Below, piece after piece: positions 1 to 8,823 of a stretch of DNA of 64,000 nucleotides. Source of the DNA: Micromonospora chokoriensis (GTDB taxonomy: Bacteria; Actinomycetota; Actinomycetes; Mycobacteriales; Micromonosporaceae); contig NZ_LT607409.1 of assembly GCF_900091505.1 (NCBI RefSeq), positions 1 through 64,000 on the forward strand, read 5' to 3'. A program made the position numbers and the translations under genes. Positions within the stretch are counted from its first letter, which is position 1; each line of letters begins with the position of its first letter. The notes under the pieces are model-generated. The model saw only the letters and a program-made list of their open reading frames with translations, was not told where the DNA came from and ran no database searches.

Positions 1-761
1 CCGACGGCCAGCGCGGCGGTGAACGCGTCGCCCGCGGCGGTGGAGTCGACCACGTCGACGGGGACCGCCGGCACGTGCACCTCGGTGCCGTCCCGGTCGA
101 CGTACCAGGCGCCCTCACCACCGAGAGTGAGCACGGCCCTGGGGGTCAGGTCGAGCAGCGCCCGGGGGTCGTCCCGGCCTCGACCGGCCAACGTGCGCGC
201 CTCGCCCTCGTTGACGACCAGCAGGTCCACCGATGCGAGCAGCTCGGGCGGAAGGTCGCGGGCCGGGGCGGCGTTGAGGATGACCCGGGTGCCGGCGGCG
301 CGGGCGGCCACCGCGGCGGCCGTCACTGTCGACACCGGGATCTCCAGTTGGGCGACGAGGACGTCGGCCACGCCCACCGTGGCCAGCTCGTCCCCGGTGA
401 GGTCGACCAGCGCGTCGTTGGCCCCGGGGGTGACCAGGATGGCGTTCTCGCCCTGCGCGTTCACCATCACCAGGGCCACGCCGGAGGTGCCGTAGGCCAC
501 CCGCAGGTGACTGGTGTCCACCCCGGCCGCCGTCATGCGGGCCTTGAGGGTGACGCCGAAGGCGTCCGAGCCGATCGCGCCGAGGAACGAGCAGGACGCG
601 CCGGCCCGCGCCGCGGCGACGGCCTGGTTGGCCCCCTTACCCCCGGGCACCATCATGAAGTCGGTGCCGAGCATGGTCTCGCCACGTTTCGGCAACGCGG
701 GCGCCATCCCGACCAGATCCATGTTGGCGCTGCCCACCACGGCGACCCGGGTCTGCGGCAC
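1..761 (-). CDS. rbsK: Ribokinase (PfkB family), C-terminus beyond window
   Basis: The minus strand from a GTG at 761 reads as a PfkB sugar kinase without interruption to the window edge (253 codons seen). The N-terminal substrate motif GSANMDLV is followed by PGGKGANQAVAAARAG, the glycine-rich sugar-binding signature. The C-terminal signature DSTAAGDAFTAAL contains the catalytic Asp of the GAGD-type anion hole (here AAGD) and lies at the left edge, so only the last few dozen residues are missing. The expected reaction is ATP-dependent phosphorylation of ribose or a related sugar in the cytosol. An upstream GGAG supports the GTG start. It lies 24 bp downstream of the ABC ATPase gene on the same strand. 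The exact sugar is inferred. Confidence 0.9.
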   Translation of the reverse strand, partial: MPQTRVAVVGSANMDLVGMAPALPKRGETMLGTDFMMVPGGKGANQAVAAARAGASCSFLGAIGSDAFGVTLKARMTAAGVDTSHLRVAYGTSGVALVMVNAQGENAILVTPGANDALVDLTGDELATVGVADVLVAQLEIPVSTVTAAAVAARAAGTRVILNAAPARDLPPELLASVDLLVVNEGEARTLAGRGRDDPRALLDLTPRAVLTLGGEGAWYVDRDGTEVHVPAVPVDVVDSTAAGDAFTAALAV

Positions 762-785
762 TGTCGTCTCCGCCTGGCCCGTCGC

Positions 786-1628
786 TCAGGCGGCCCGAGC
801 GGTGTACCGCTCGCCGGAGCGCTCGACCACCAGCGGCAGGCCGAAGGTCTTGGAGAGGTTGTCCCCGGTCAGGGTGTCGCCGAGCAGGCCCTGAGCGACC
901 ACGCCACCCTCGCGCAGCAACAGCGCGTGGGTGAACCCCGGCGGGATCTCCTCGACGTGGTGGGTGACCAGCACCATCGCCGGGGCGTCCGGGTCGTACG
1001 CCAGGTCGGCCAGTCGGGCGACCAGGTCCTCCCGACCGCCCAGGTCGAGCCCGGCGGCCGGCTCGTCGAGCAGCAGCAGCTCCGGGTCGGTCATCAGGGC
1101 CCGGGCGATCTGCACCCGCTTGCGCTCTCCCTCGGAGAGGGTGCCGTAGCGGCGTTCGGCGAGCCCGCCGACCCCGAGCTGGCTCAGCAGCGCTCGGGCC
1201 CGCGCCTCGTCGGCAGGGTCGTAGTTCTCCCGCCAGCGGCCGACCACCGACCAGGCGGCGGTCACCACGACGTCGCTGACCCGCTCGTCGGCGGGCAGTC
1301 GCTCGGCGACCGCGGCGGTGGTGAGCCCGATGCGGGTACGCAGCTCGTTGACGTCGGTGCGGCCGATCCGTTCGCCGAGCACGTGCGCGACACCCGTGGT
1401 GGGGTGCAGTCGGCCGGAGGCCAGGTTGAGGAGTGTCGTCTTGCCGGCACCGTTGGAGCCGAGCACCACCCACCGCTCGTCCAGCTCGACGCGCCAGGTC
1501 AGGTCCTGCAGGAGGGCGGTGCCGGAGCGGCGTACACCCACGCCGTCGAGGCTGACCACCAGATCCGGGTCGACGGGGGCGGCGGCAGGCGCGGCGCCGG
1601 CGGCGCCGGGGATCAGGTCACCAGTCAC
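786..1628 (-). CDS. ABC transporter ATP-binding protein (stand-alone ATPase)
   Basis: This is a single ABC ATPase domain of about 280 residues. It carries Walker A GSNGAGKTT near residue 58, signature LSEGERKRVQ near residue 165, and Walker B LLLLDEPAAGLDL followed by a THH switch histidine. There are no membrane segments and no permease gene beside it. The closest family resemblance is to the YlmA/ModF-like ATPases. The frame stays open to a TTG at 1640; I chose the GTG at 1628 because it follows GGAG, although the spacing is short and neither start is certain. It is probably co-transcribed with the ribokinase. The transported or regulated substrate is unknown. Confidence 0.85.
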   Translation of the reverse strand: MTGDLIPGAAGAAPAAAPVDPDLVVSLDGVGVRRSGTALLQDLTWRVELDERWVVLGSNGAGKTTLLNLASGRLHPTTGVAHVLGERIGRTDVNELRTRIGLTTAAVAERLPADERVSDVVVTAAWSVVGRWRENYDPADEARARALLSQLGVGGLAERRYGTLSEGERKRVQIARALMTDPELLLLDEPAAGLDLGGREDLVARLADLAYDPDAPAMVLVTHHVEEIPPGFTHALLLREGGVVAQGLLGDTLTGDNLSKTFGLPLVVERSGERYTARAA

Positions 1629-1759
1629 CGCTCCATCCAACCACGCAGCGACGCGGCGCCCCCCACGGGCGGCGCCCCGGCCATAGGGTGAAGCGCCGTG
1701 TCATTGATCACCAAACCTGAAGGACCGCCCATGCCCCGTCGAGGTAGGGAGCCGCGCGG

Positions 1760-2767
1760 ATGAGCGCGGTCATTGAGATTGAGGGTCTGCGCAAGACCTT
1801 CCACAGCGTGCGCAACGGCCGACGGGTGGCGGTGGACGGGTTCGACCTGCTGGTCGAGGAGGGCCAGATCCACGGTTTCCTCGGCCCCAACGGTTCCGGC
1901 AAGACCACCACCCTGCGCGCCCTGCTCGGGCTGGTACGCGCCGACAGCGGACGGATGACGGTGCTGGGTGCGCCGTCGCCGGAGTCGCTGCCCCGGGTGG
2001 CGGGGCAGGTCGGCGCCATCGTGGAGAGTCCGCAGTTCTTCGGCAACTTCACCGGCTACCGCACCCTGCGGTTGTTGGCGCGTGCCGGCGGGGTGCCGCT
2101 CTCGCGGGTGGACGAGGCGCTGGAGACGGTGGGCCTACGCGACCGGGGCGACGAGCGGGTGAAGGGCTACTCGCTGGGCATGAGGCAGCGCCTGGCGGTG
2201 GCGTCCGCGCTGCTGAAGGACCCACGGTTGCTCATCCTGGACGAGCCGGCGAACGGGCTGGACCCGGCGGGTATCCGGGAGATGCGGGACCTGATGCGGT
2301 CGCTCGCGGCGGCCGGGGTGACAGTGCTGGTGTCCAGTCACATCCTGGGTGAGATCCAGCTGATCTGCGACCACGTCACGATCATTTCGCATGGGCGTCG
2401 GGTGGCTGCCGGTCGGGTGGACGAGGTGCTGGCGGGTTACGACAGGCACGAGTTCCTGGTGCGGGTCGCCGAGGCCGAGCGCGCTGTCGAGCTGCTGCAC
2501 GCGGCCGGGCTGACGGCGGCGGTCGACGGCGAGGCGCTGGTGGTGAGCGGGGTGAGTGACCCGACGGTGGTCAGCCGGACGCTCGGCGAGCAGGATCTGT
2601 GGGTGGGCGAGCTGACCCCGCTCCGGCCGGATCTGGAGAGCGTCTTCCTGGAGTTGACGGGCGCGTACGAGCATCCGTCGGTGCCCCGGCAGGTCGACGA
2701 CGCGGCGCTGTCGTACGCCGATCGGGGCGACGCTGTGATCAATCTTGATCGGGGAGTGGACGCGTGA
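1760..2767 (+). CDS. ABC-2 type exporter, ATP-binding subunit
   Basis: The 335-residue ATPase has Walker A GPNGSGKTTT near residue 44, signature YSLGMRQRLAVASALL, Walker B LLILDEPANGLDP and switch SSHILGEI. A C-terminal extension of about 90 residues is typical of drug or lipid exporter ATPases of the CcmA/DrrA type. The ATG follows AGGGAG at good spacing. Its last codons overlap the permease start in a GTGA (2764-2767), so the two are translationally coupled and should form one complex at the membrane. The exported substrate cannot be told from sequence. The gene is divergent from the 786-1628 ATPase across about 130 bp. Confidence 0.92.
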   Translation: MSAVIEIEGLRKTFHSVRNGRRVAVDGFDLLVEEGQIHGFLGPNGSGKTTTLRALLGLVRADSGRMTVLGAPSPESLPRVAGQVGAIVESPQFFGNFTGYRTLRLLARAGGVPLSRVDEALETVGLRDRGDERVKGYSLGMRQRLAVASALLKDPRLLILDEPANGLDPAGIREMRDLMRSLAAAGVTVLVSSHILGEIQLICDHVTIISHGRRVAAGRVDEVLAGYDRHEFLVRVAEAERAVELLHAAGLTAAVDGEALVVSGVSDPTVVSRTLGEQDLWVGELTPLRPDLESVFLELTGAYEHPSVPRQVDDAALSYADRGDAVINLDRGVDA

Positions 2768-3774
2768 ACCTGGTCCGTGCCGAGGTGGAGCGGCTGTCGG
2801 CCCGTCGCTTCGTGCAGCTCATGGTCGTTCTGCTGGCGTTCGCCTTCGCTGTCACGGCGGCGACCACCCTGGCGGGTTCCCACAAGCCGAGCGCGGCCGA
2901 GATGAACTCGGCGCGGGCTCAGGCCGTCGAGGCGCGGCAGGGAATGGAGGTGGCTCACCAGCAGTGCCTGGCGCGACAGAACAGCACGCTTCCGCAGAGC
3001 GACATGGACCAGTACTTCCCCCAGGACTGCTCGGAGATCGATCCGATCCGGCAGGATCGGTTGCCGATCGCCGCCGACTTCCTGCCGGGGGTGTTCAGCT
3101 TCGCCAACCAGGCGCTGCCACTGCTCTATTTTCTCATCGCGTTCCTGGTGCTGTTCGGGTTCCTGGTCGGCGCCTCCTATATCGGCGCGGATCTGAACTC
3201 CGGTGGCGTGGTGAACCTGCTGCTCTGGCGACCGCGCCGGTTGACGGTGCTCGCGACCAAGTTGGGCACCCTGCTCGGCATGGTGCTGGTCCTGTCCCTG
3301 ATCGCGTCGGTGGCCTACCTCGCCACGTTCTGGGTGATCGGGCAGGCCGCCGGACTACCCGGCCGGCTGGGCGGTGAGTTCTGGCGTTCGCTCGGCGCGG
3401 TGCACCTCCGTGGCGTGGTGCTGGTGCTGCTGGCCTCCGCGTTGGGCTTCGCCATCGCCACACTGGGTCGGCACACGTCGGCGGCGCTGGGGGCGGCGGC
3501 CGCGTATTTGGTGGTGTGGGAGTTGGGCGGCCGCCTGATCCTGGAGATCATCGACGCCCGGCGGCCGGACCGGTTCATGCTCTCCAGCCACATCCAGGCC
3601 TGGCTCACCGCGAAGGCGGATTTCTGGGACACCTGCCCGGGCAGCTCGGGCACGGCCTACTGCGACGGCTCCTACGCCCTGACCTGGGGTCCGGCCCTGG
3701 TGGTGCTGCTCGCGCTCACCGGCGGACTGACCGCGGCGGCGTTCGCCGTGTTCCGTCGCCGCGACCTGATCTGA
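2764..3774 (+). CDS. ABC-2 type exporter, permease subunit
   Basis: This 336-residue membrane protein has an N-terminal segment near residues 18-38 and an extracytoplasmic stretch to about residue 110 with two Cys. Five further hydrophobic segments follow, starting near residue 118 (LLYFLIAFLVLFGFLVGASY). The layout, with a large first external loop and segments clustered at the C-terminus, fits ABC-2 permeases. It ends in an RRRDL tail on the cytoplasmic side. The GTG start lies inside the stop of the ATPase gene, so the pair forms one exporter. A strong hairpin follows the stop codon. Substrate unknown. Confidence 0.9.
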   Translation: MNLVRAEVERLSARRFVQLMVVLLAFAFAVTAATTLAGSHKPSAAEMNSARAQAVEARQGMEVAHQQCLARQNSTLPQSDMDQYFPQDCSEIDPIRQDRLPIAADFLPGVFSFANQALPLLYFLIAFLVLFGFLVGASYIGADLNSGGVVNLLLWRPRRLTVLATKLGTLLGMVLVLSLIASVAYLATFWVIGQAAGLPGRLGGEFWRSLGAVHLRGVVLVLLASALGFAIATLGRHTSAALGAAAAYLVVWELGGRLILEIIDARRPDRFMLSSHIQAWLTAKADFWDTCPGSSGTAYCDGSYALTWGPALVVLLALTGGLTAAAFAVFRRRDLI

Positions 3775-3780
3775 GCCAGG

Positions 3781-3818
3781 ACCCGTCGGGCCGACCCTCG
3801 GGGGTCGGCCCGACGGGT
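3781..3818. terminator. Hairpin terminator, 16-bp perfect stem
   Basis: A perfect 16-bp inverted repeat (arms 3781-3796 and 3803-3818) has a 6-nt loop and sits 6 bp after the permease stop. It has no T-tract, as is common in high-GC actinomycetes. It can serve both this operon and the convergent ROK gene. Confidence 0.8.
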
Positions 3819-3883
3819 CGGCAAGGGCTTGCAACCTGCGGACCAGCGGTGAAATATTCCTTCACATGACCGCCGCAGCGGGC

Positions 3884-5059
3884 TCAGCCGACGGTGGAGC
3901 CGAACACCTCGTCGCGCACGGCGTCCAGCGCGGTGCGCAGCGCGCCGTGCAGGATCGGCTCCTCGGTCAGCCCGGTCGGCACCACCCGGGGCCGGACCAG
4001 GGTGATCGCCGCGACCTCCTGCTGCACCCGATCGGCGAGCGCCGCGCCACCGGCCTGACCCACCTCGCCGGCGAGCACCACGAGCGGCGGGTCGAGCACC
4101 ACGCAGGTGCTGGCCACGCCGATCGCGAGCCGGCGGGCCAACTCGTCGAGCATCGGGCCGCCGTCGGCGCCGGCCGCGACGGCAGCGCGGACCGCCTCGG
4201 CGGCGTCGCTGTCCGGGTAGCCGTGCTCACCGGCCACCGCCCGCACCGAGTCCGCGCCGACGAGCTGCTGGAAGGCCGGCTTGGCGCGCCGGGAGACGTC
4301 GCGCGGGATGGGCGCGCCGGGCACCGGCAGGTAGCCGATCTCGCCGGCCGCGCCGCTGCTGCCGTGGTGCAGCCGCCCGCCCAGCATGATCGCCAGGCCG
4401 ACACCCGCACCCACCCACACCAGCACGAAGTCCGAGAGCCCCTGCGCCGCGCCGGACTGCGCCTCGGCCACCGCGGCCAGGTTGACGTCGTTCTCGAAGA
4501 CGACCGGGGTGTGCAGGTCCTCACGCAACGCGGCGAGCAGGCCGCTGTGCCAGCGCGGCAGGTTGAAGGCGAACGTGATGTCGCCAGTGCCCGGGTCGAC
4601 CAGACCCGGAGTGCCGAGCACGATCCGCCGTACGCTGCTCAGCTGCGCCTGGGCACTGCTCGCAGCCTGCACCACGGCGTTGTGCACCACGCCCACCGGA
4701 TCGTCGGTGTCCCGGGTCGACTGCTCCACCCGGCCGATGACCGCACCGGTGATGTCGGCACAGGCGGCCACCACCCGGTCCGGCCCGACGTCGACCCCGA
4801 CCACGTGCGCGCTGCTCGGACGAACCGCGTAGAGCTGGGCGTTCGGCCCGCGCCCGCCGGCCTGCTCACCCACCCGCGTGACGAGGCCGCGCTCCTCCAG
4901 CCGCTCGACGAGCTGCGAGGCGGTGACCTTCGACAGCCCGGTCAGCTCGCCGAGCCGGGCCCTGGTCAGCGGGCCGCGTTCGAGGAGCAGTTCCAGCGCG
5001 GCACGGTCGTTGAGCGCCCGCAACAGGCGGGGGGTGCCGGGTAGCCGGGTCGCACTCAT
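3884..5059 (-). CDS. ROK-family transcriptional repressor
   Basis: The 391-residue protein has an N-terminal winged helix (TRARLGELTGLSKVTASQLV, about residues 33-52) and a C-terminal ROK sugar-sensing domain. The ROK kinase-type Asp is kept in FENDVNLAA. The zinc motif CxCGxxGC normally found after GEIGH is absent, with GEIGYLPVPGAPIPRD in its place, so this is likely a sensor without kinase activity. The ATG at 5059 has GAGGAC upstream and is preferred over the longer frame to 5182. It is divergent from a GH3 N-acetylhexosaminidase, with a palindrome between them, so it probably represses that gene in response to an amino sugar. The ligand is inferred. Confidence 0.88.
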   Translation of the reverse strand: MSATRLPGTPRLLRALNDRAALELLLERGPLTRARLGELTGLSKVTASQLVERLEERGLVTRVGEQAGGRGPNAQLYAVRPSSAHVVGVDVGPDRVVAACADITGAVIGRVEQSTRDTDDPVGVVHNAVVQAASSAQAQLSSVRRIVLGTPGLVDPGTGDITFAFNLPRWHSGLLAALREDLHTPVVFENDVNLAAVAEAQSGAAQGLSDFVLVWVGAGVGLAIMLGGRLHHGSSGAAGEIGYLPVPGAPIPRDVSRRAKPAFQQLVGADSVRAVAGEHGYPDSDAAEAVRAAVAAGADGGPMLDELARRLAIGVASTCVVLDPPLVVLAGEVGQAGGAALADRVQQEVAAITLVRPRVVPTGLTEEPILHGALRTALDAVRDEVFGSTVG

Positions 5060-5075
5060 GACACGTCCTCTATTT

Positions 5076-5092
5076 TTAGTAAACTTTGCTAA
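5076..5092. promoter_or_regulatory. Probable ROK operator
   Basis: TTAGTAAACTTTGCTAA is a 17-bp palindrome with one mismatch between arms TTAGTAAA and TTTGCTAA. It is strikingly AT-rich for its surroundings. It lies 16 bp before the ROK start and about 135 bp before the GH3 start. The form resembles operators of NagC/XylR-type ROK proteins, so autoregulation plus control of the GH3 gene is likely. Confidence 0.6.
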
Positions 5093-5227
5093 CTGTAAAC
5101 CGACCTGCGAACGGGTAGCCGTAGCGTAACGGTCACCCGACGGTGGGACGCTCGGCCGACTCGGCAGGGCCAGGACCACCACAGGTATGACGTTTCATAC
5201 CCGCCGGGCACCGAAGGGGGAGATCAC

Positions 5228-6682
5228 GTGGGGTTGGATCCAGGACTGCGCCGGCTGGCGCTGGGCACGTTGCTGGCCGCGTACCCGGGACCCGTACCGC
5301 CGGACTGGGCGGTCGACCTGCTGGCCGACGGGCTGGCCGGGCACACCCTGTTCGGCACCAACGTGCACGACCCCGCACAACTGGCGGCGAGCACCGCCGC
5401 GCTGCGCGCGGGACGGCCGGACGTGCTGATCGCCATCGACGAGGAGGGTGGCGACGTGACCCGGCTGGCACACGCCACCGGCAGCCCGTACCCCGGCAAC
5501 GCCGCCCTCGGCGCGATCGGTGACGTGGCGCTCACCCGCCGGGTCTACCAGGCGATCGGCGCCGAACTGGCCGCGCTCGGCATCACCGTCAACCTCGCCC
5601 CGACGGTGGACGTCAACACCGCCGACGACAACCCGGTGATCGGCACCCGGTCCTTCGGCGCGGATCCGGTGCGGGTCGCCGCCCACTCCGCGGCCGCCGT
5701 GACCGGCCTGCAGGCCGCCGGCGTGGCCGCCTGCGCCAAACACTTCCCCGGGCACGGCGCCACCGTCACCGACTCCCACCACGAGCTGCCCACCGTGGAC
5801 GCCCCACTGGCCCTGCTGCGCCAGCGGGACCTCCCGCCGTTCGCCGCGGTCGTCGCCGCCGGGGCACGGGCCGTGATGACGGCGCACATCCGGGTTCCGG
5901 CGCTGACCGGAGACGACCCGGCCACCTTCAGCCGGGCCGTCCTGGTCGACCTGCTCCGCGCCGAGTTCGGCTTCACCGGCGTCGTCATCACCGACGCCCT
6001 GGAGATGAAGGGCGCAGCGGTGGCCGCCGGCGGGGTGGGTCCGGCCGCCGTCCGGGCCCTGGCTGCCGGTGCCGACCTGCTCTGCATCGGCGCCACTGTC
6101 GACGCCACACTGGTCGAGCTGGTGGCCGCCGAGATCGTCGACGCGCTCACCGACGGCCGCCTGGCGACCGCCCGGGTCGAGGAGGCCGCCGGTCGCACCG
6201 CCGACCTCGCCGCCTGGACCCGGGCCGCCGTCGGGTCGCCGACCACCGACGACACCGACCTGGGGTACGCGGCAGCCCGCCGCGCCGTCCGCGTCGACGG
6301 CGTGCTCACCGGCTTGGACCAGCCGCTCGTGGTGCACCTGCACACCGAGTCGACGATTGCGGAGGGGCGGGTGCCGTGGGGCCTCGGCCCACACCTCGAC
6401 GGGGCGCAGGAGCTCCGGGTGATCGCCACCGACGCCGACCCGTCGCGCCTGCGCGGGCTGGCCGGTGACCGACCCATCGTGCTGGTCGGGCGGCACCTGC
6501 ACCGGCTGCCCGGCGGTCCGGAGCTGATCAACGGACTGGCCGCCCAGCATGCCGTGACGGTGGTGGAGATGGGCTGGCCGGCCCAGTGGCGGCCAACCGG
6601 CGTACGCGCCTTCGTCACCACCTACGGCGCGAGCCACGCCAACGGGCGAGCGGCGGCAGAGGTGCTCGGTCTGACCCGATAG
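5228..6682 (+). CDS. Glycoside hydrolase family 3, beta-N-acetylhexosaminidase (NagZ-like)
   Basis: The 484-residue enzyme lacks a signal peptide, so it should be cytosolic. It has the NagZ hallmarks: IDEEGGDVTRL near 70-80, KHFPGHG at 171-177, the flexible-loop Asp-Ser-His at 182-184 that supplies the acid/base His, and ITDALEM with the nucleophile Asp256. These indicate release of beta-linked GlcNAc from chitobiose or peptidoglycan fragments. The GTG start has GGGGGAG upstream. A C-terminal domain of about 150 residues follows the barrel, as in many actinobacterial members. The divergent ROK repressor and shared operator suggest induction by amino sugars. Confidence 0.9.
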   Translation: MGLDPGLRRLALGTLLAAYPGPVPPDWAVDLLADGLAGHTLFGTNVHDPAQLAASTAALRAGRPDVLIAIDEEGGDVTRLAHATGSPYPGNAALGAIGDVALTRRVYQAIGAELAALGITVNLAPTVDVNTADDNPVIGTRSFGADPVRVAAHSAAAVTGLQAAGVAACAKHFPGHGATVTDSHHELPTVDAPLALLRQRDLPPFAAVVAAGARAVMTAHIRVPALTGDDPATFSRAVLVDLLRAEFGFTGVVITDALEMKGAAVAAGGVGPAAVRALAAGADLLCIGATVDATLVELVAAEIVDALTDGRLATARVEEAAGRTADLAAWTRAAVGSPTTDDTDLGYAAARRAVRVDGVLTGLDQPLVVHLHTESTIAEGRVPWGLGPHLDGAQELRVIATDADPSRLRGLAGDRPIVLVGRHLHRLPGGPELINGLAAQHAVTVVEMGWPAQWRPTGVRAFVTTYGASHANGRAAAEVLGLTR

Positions 6683-6903
6683 CTTGACCCGACAGCGGAA
6701 CACCCACCCCGGTGCTGCACGCTACGTCACCGTTGGTCGGAGCCGGCGTGAACAGCTCAACCGCAGGTCAAGTCCGCTTTTCGACACTCCGAACCGACAG
6801 CCTAAGCCTTGCTCCACGCCTGTTCGATACGTAGCGTGATCGACATGCTCCGGTTCGCGCACAGCGTGACCGGCGCACCGGAACCGGGGCCTGGGGGGAG
6901 GTT

Positions 6904-6939
6904 GCGGACCGTGGATCCGGCCCGGGATCCACGGTCCGC
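6904..6939. terminator. Bidirectional hairpin terminator
   Basis: A perfect 15-bp inverted repeat (6904-6918 and 6925-6939, 6-nt loop) lies between the convergent GH3 gene and the GNAT gene. The rest of the 6683-6950 gap shows no gene that I can support. Confidence 0.75.
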
Positions 6940-6950
6940 GCCCATTACCC

Positions 6951-7613
6951 TCAGCGCGGATAGACCCCGTACGCCCGCCAGCCCCGATCCGGAAACCCGG
7001 CGGCTTCGGCCACCCGGGCCGAGGCGTGGTTGTCCCGCTCGTGCAGATAGGTCGGCACCGCCCCCTCGTCGAGGACCCGTCGTGCCGCCTGGGCCACGAG
7101 TCGGCGGGCGAGGCCACGCCCCTGGGCGGCCGGCACCGTGCCGACGGCCAACTCGTGCCCGTACGCGTCGTGCCGCTTGATGCCGGCACCCGCCAGGTAG
7201 GCGCCGTCCGGGTCGCGGACCACCAGCACCGGCTGGTCGAAGAGCCGTAACCAGGGCGGCAACCCGGGAGCCGTCGGGTCGGTCCACTCCCCCACGTCGG
7301 GAAGCGGGGCGGGAGCCAGGCTCCACCGGAAGGAGCCGTCGTGCACGCACCAGTCCGGCAGCCCCACGGCCTCCGGCAGGGCGGCGAGTAGCCGGTCCGG
7401 TGCACGCCGGACCAGCGAGCGGATCGCCGCCACCCGTTCCGGCGCGACGGAGAGGACACCGCTCTGCCCGGTGTCCACGGCGAGCGCGGGCCGCAGTCGA
7501 CCGTCCCAGGCCGGTTGGGCCCGCCGGCGGGAGGCGACCACGTGCAACCCGGGCCCGGCCGGCCACTGGCCGAGCCAGCTGGCGAGGTGCAGTTGGAGCC
7601 GCCGGTCGAGCAT
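6951..7613 (-). CDS. GNAT family N-acetyltransferase
   Basis: This is a 220-residue protein with a C-terminal GNAT domain. The acetyl-CoA pyrophosphate-binding loop reads VPAAQGRGLARRLVAQAARR (about residues 160-179). It is followed by LHERDNHASARVAEAAGF, the usual beta5-alpha4 stretch. The N-terminal 100 residues are less conserved and probably shape the acceptor site. The ATG at 7613 has a strong GGGGGAGG upstream and is preferred over the longer frame to 7724. The acceptor substrate is unknown and the gene stands alone. Confidence 0.85.
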   Translation of the reverse strand: MLDRRLQLHLASWLGQWPAGPGLHVVASRRRAQPAWDGRLRPALAVDTGQSGVLSVAPERVAAIRSLVRRAPDRLLAALPEAVGLPDWCVHDGSFRWSLAPAPLPDVGEWTDPTAPGLPPWLRLFDQPVLVVRDPDGAYLAGAGIKRHDAYGHELAVGTVPAAQGRGLARRLVAQAARRVLDEGAVPTYLHERDNHASARVAEAAGFPDRGWRAYGVYPR

Positions 7614-7784
7614 GCAGACCTCCCCCCGTCCCCCGACCCGTCGTGGATCACCGTACGCCGCAGGGCGCGGTCGGGCGGACGAACCGTGCGGCCGGACCGG
7701 CAGCGGGCGAGCGGAACCAGACAAACAAATCGACCGTCATATCTATTTCCATACCTGGTCACCTTTGTTTGGAACGGTGAACGC

Positions 7785-7976
7785 ATGCCGATGCAGCCGA
7801 ACGACTACCAGCAGGACCCCGAGCGACTCTGGCAGACGGCGGAGACCGTCGGCGGCATCCCGCCCCAGCCCCGCTACCGCCACCCGCGAGCGGTGGGCGC
7901 AGGGGACCTCTCGTGGTGCGGGCTGAACAAACTGTCCGACGGCAACTCCACCCGGCATCGGCTGAACCGCCGTTGA
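7785..7976 (+). CDS. Small hypothetical protein
   Basis: This 63-codon ORF begins MPMQPNDYQQDPERLWQTAE and ends in basic residues. I recognise no family. The start has only a weak GGAACGG upstream. The preceding 60 bp are AT-richer than the surroundings and could hold a promoter. It lies between the GNAT gene and vapBC and may be a short accessory or degraded gene. Coding is plausible but not established. Confidence 0.35.
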   Translation: MPMQPNDYQQDPERLWQTAETVGGIPPQPRYRHPRAVGAGDLSWCGLNKLSDGNSTRHRLNRR

Positions 7977-8016
7977 CGCACCATCGTATGAGCACTTCTG
8001 GTGCCACGCGAGAGCG

Positions 8017-8022
8017 TAAACT
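8017..8022 (+). promoter_or_regulatory. Candidate -10 box of vapBC
   Basis: TAAACT fits the actinobacterial TANNNT -10 pattern and ends 5 nt before the ATG at 8028. Transcription would then begin at or next to the start codon, giving a leaderless message. No Shine-Dalgarno precedes either possible vapB start. Confidence 0.4.
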
Positions 8023-8027
8023 GGTGT

Positions 8028-8294
8028 ATGTTTCGCCTCATGACTCGCATCACCGTGGACGTGAACGACGAGTGGTTGGACGCCGCCCGGGAGGTCCTCG
8101 GCACGGACACCAAGGTGGCCACCATCAATGCCGCCCTGCACGCGTTCGCCATCCGTCGGCAGGCTCGCGAGATCGTCGCCGCCTTCGACCAGGTGGAGAT
8201 GGACTTCACCGGGTCCATCGACGCCTGGCGCCACGGCGGCGGCCGCGACCTGGGCTCACTCGCCGAGCAGGCGCGCGGCACCGAGGCAGCCTGA
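8028..8294 (+). CDS. vapB: VapB-type antitoxin
   Basis: This is a small protein of 88 residues, or 84 from the second ATG at 8040. The N-terminal stretch ITVDVNDEWLDAAREVLG is the ribbon-helix-helix DNA-binding form of VapB (MetJ/Arc-like). TKVATINAALHAFAIRRQ is the second helix region. The acidic C-terminal half would wrap the toxin. The stop overlaps the toxin start by one base (TGATG), so the two are coupled. The complex is expected to bind its own promoter. I chose 8028 because of the -10 box just upstream; the conserved domain alone would also fit 8040. Confidence 0.85.
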   Translation: MFRLMTRITVDVNDEWLDAAREVLGTDTKVATINAALHAFAIRRQAREIVAAFDQVEMDFTGSIDAWRHGGGRDLGSLAEQARGTEAA

Positions 8295-8713
8295 TGGCGG
8301 GGCAGATCTACCTCGCCGACACCTCGGTCTACGTCCTACAGGGTCGCCACCCGTCGGTTCGGCGGCGCTTCGAGACACTATTGGCCGAGGGACGGCTGGC
8401 CGCCTGCCAGATGACCAGCCTCGAATATCTGAACAACGCACCCCACCCGAAGGGTTACGAAATCCTCTGGCAGGCACTGCGGGGGCATCGCTGGCTGGAT
8501 GTGTCGACAGCAGCGATGGACCGAGCCCTGGCGGTCCACCGCGTCCTCGCGGCTGACAGCCAGCACCGCCACTTCCGGCTACCCGATCTGATCATCGCAG
8601 CGACCGCAGAACAGCACGGCGCTACGGTGCTGCACTACGACGCCGACTACGACCGGATCAGCGCCGTGACCGGCCAGCCCACCGAGTGGGTCGCGCCGAA
8701 GGGCAGCCTCTGA
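8294..8713 (+). CDS. vapC: VapC-type PIN-domain ribonuclease toxin
   Basis: The 139-residue PIN-domain protein carries the expected acidic metal-binding residues in order: Asp in IYLADTSVYV near residue 9, Glu in TSLEYL near residue 40, and Asp in LPDLIIAATAEQHG near residue 98, then LHYDADYDRI near 113-122. VapC toxins are Mg-dependent RNases that cut tRNA or rRNA and stop growth when freed from VapB. The ATG overlaps the vapB stop. The RNA target cannot be told from sequence. All catalytic positions look intact, so the module is probably functional. Confidence 0.9.
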   Translation: MAGQIYLADTSVYVLQGRHPSVRRRFETLLAEGRLAACQMTSLEYLNNAPHPKGYEILWQALRGHRWLDVSTAAMDRALAVHRVLAADSQHRHFRLPDLIIAATAEQHGATVLHYDADYDRISAVTGQPTEWVAPKGSL

Positions 8714-8823
8714 GCCTCCTGAGCGGGCGACACACCGGGGAGGTCCAGCGGCGGCTTTCGCACACCTGTCGGGTAATTTCTTGTGGTCCGGCATCCCGGC
8801 CTACGACAGGAGAAGCTCCGCGC

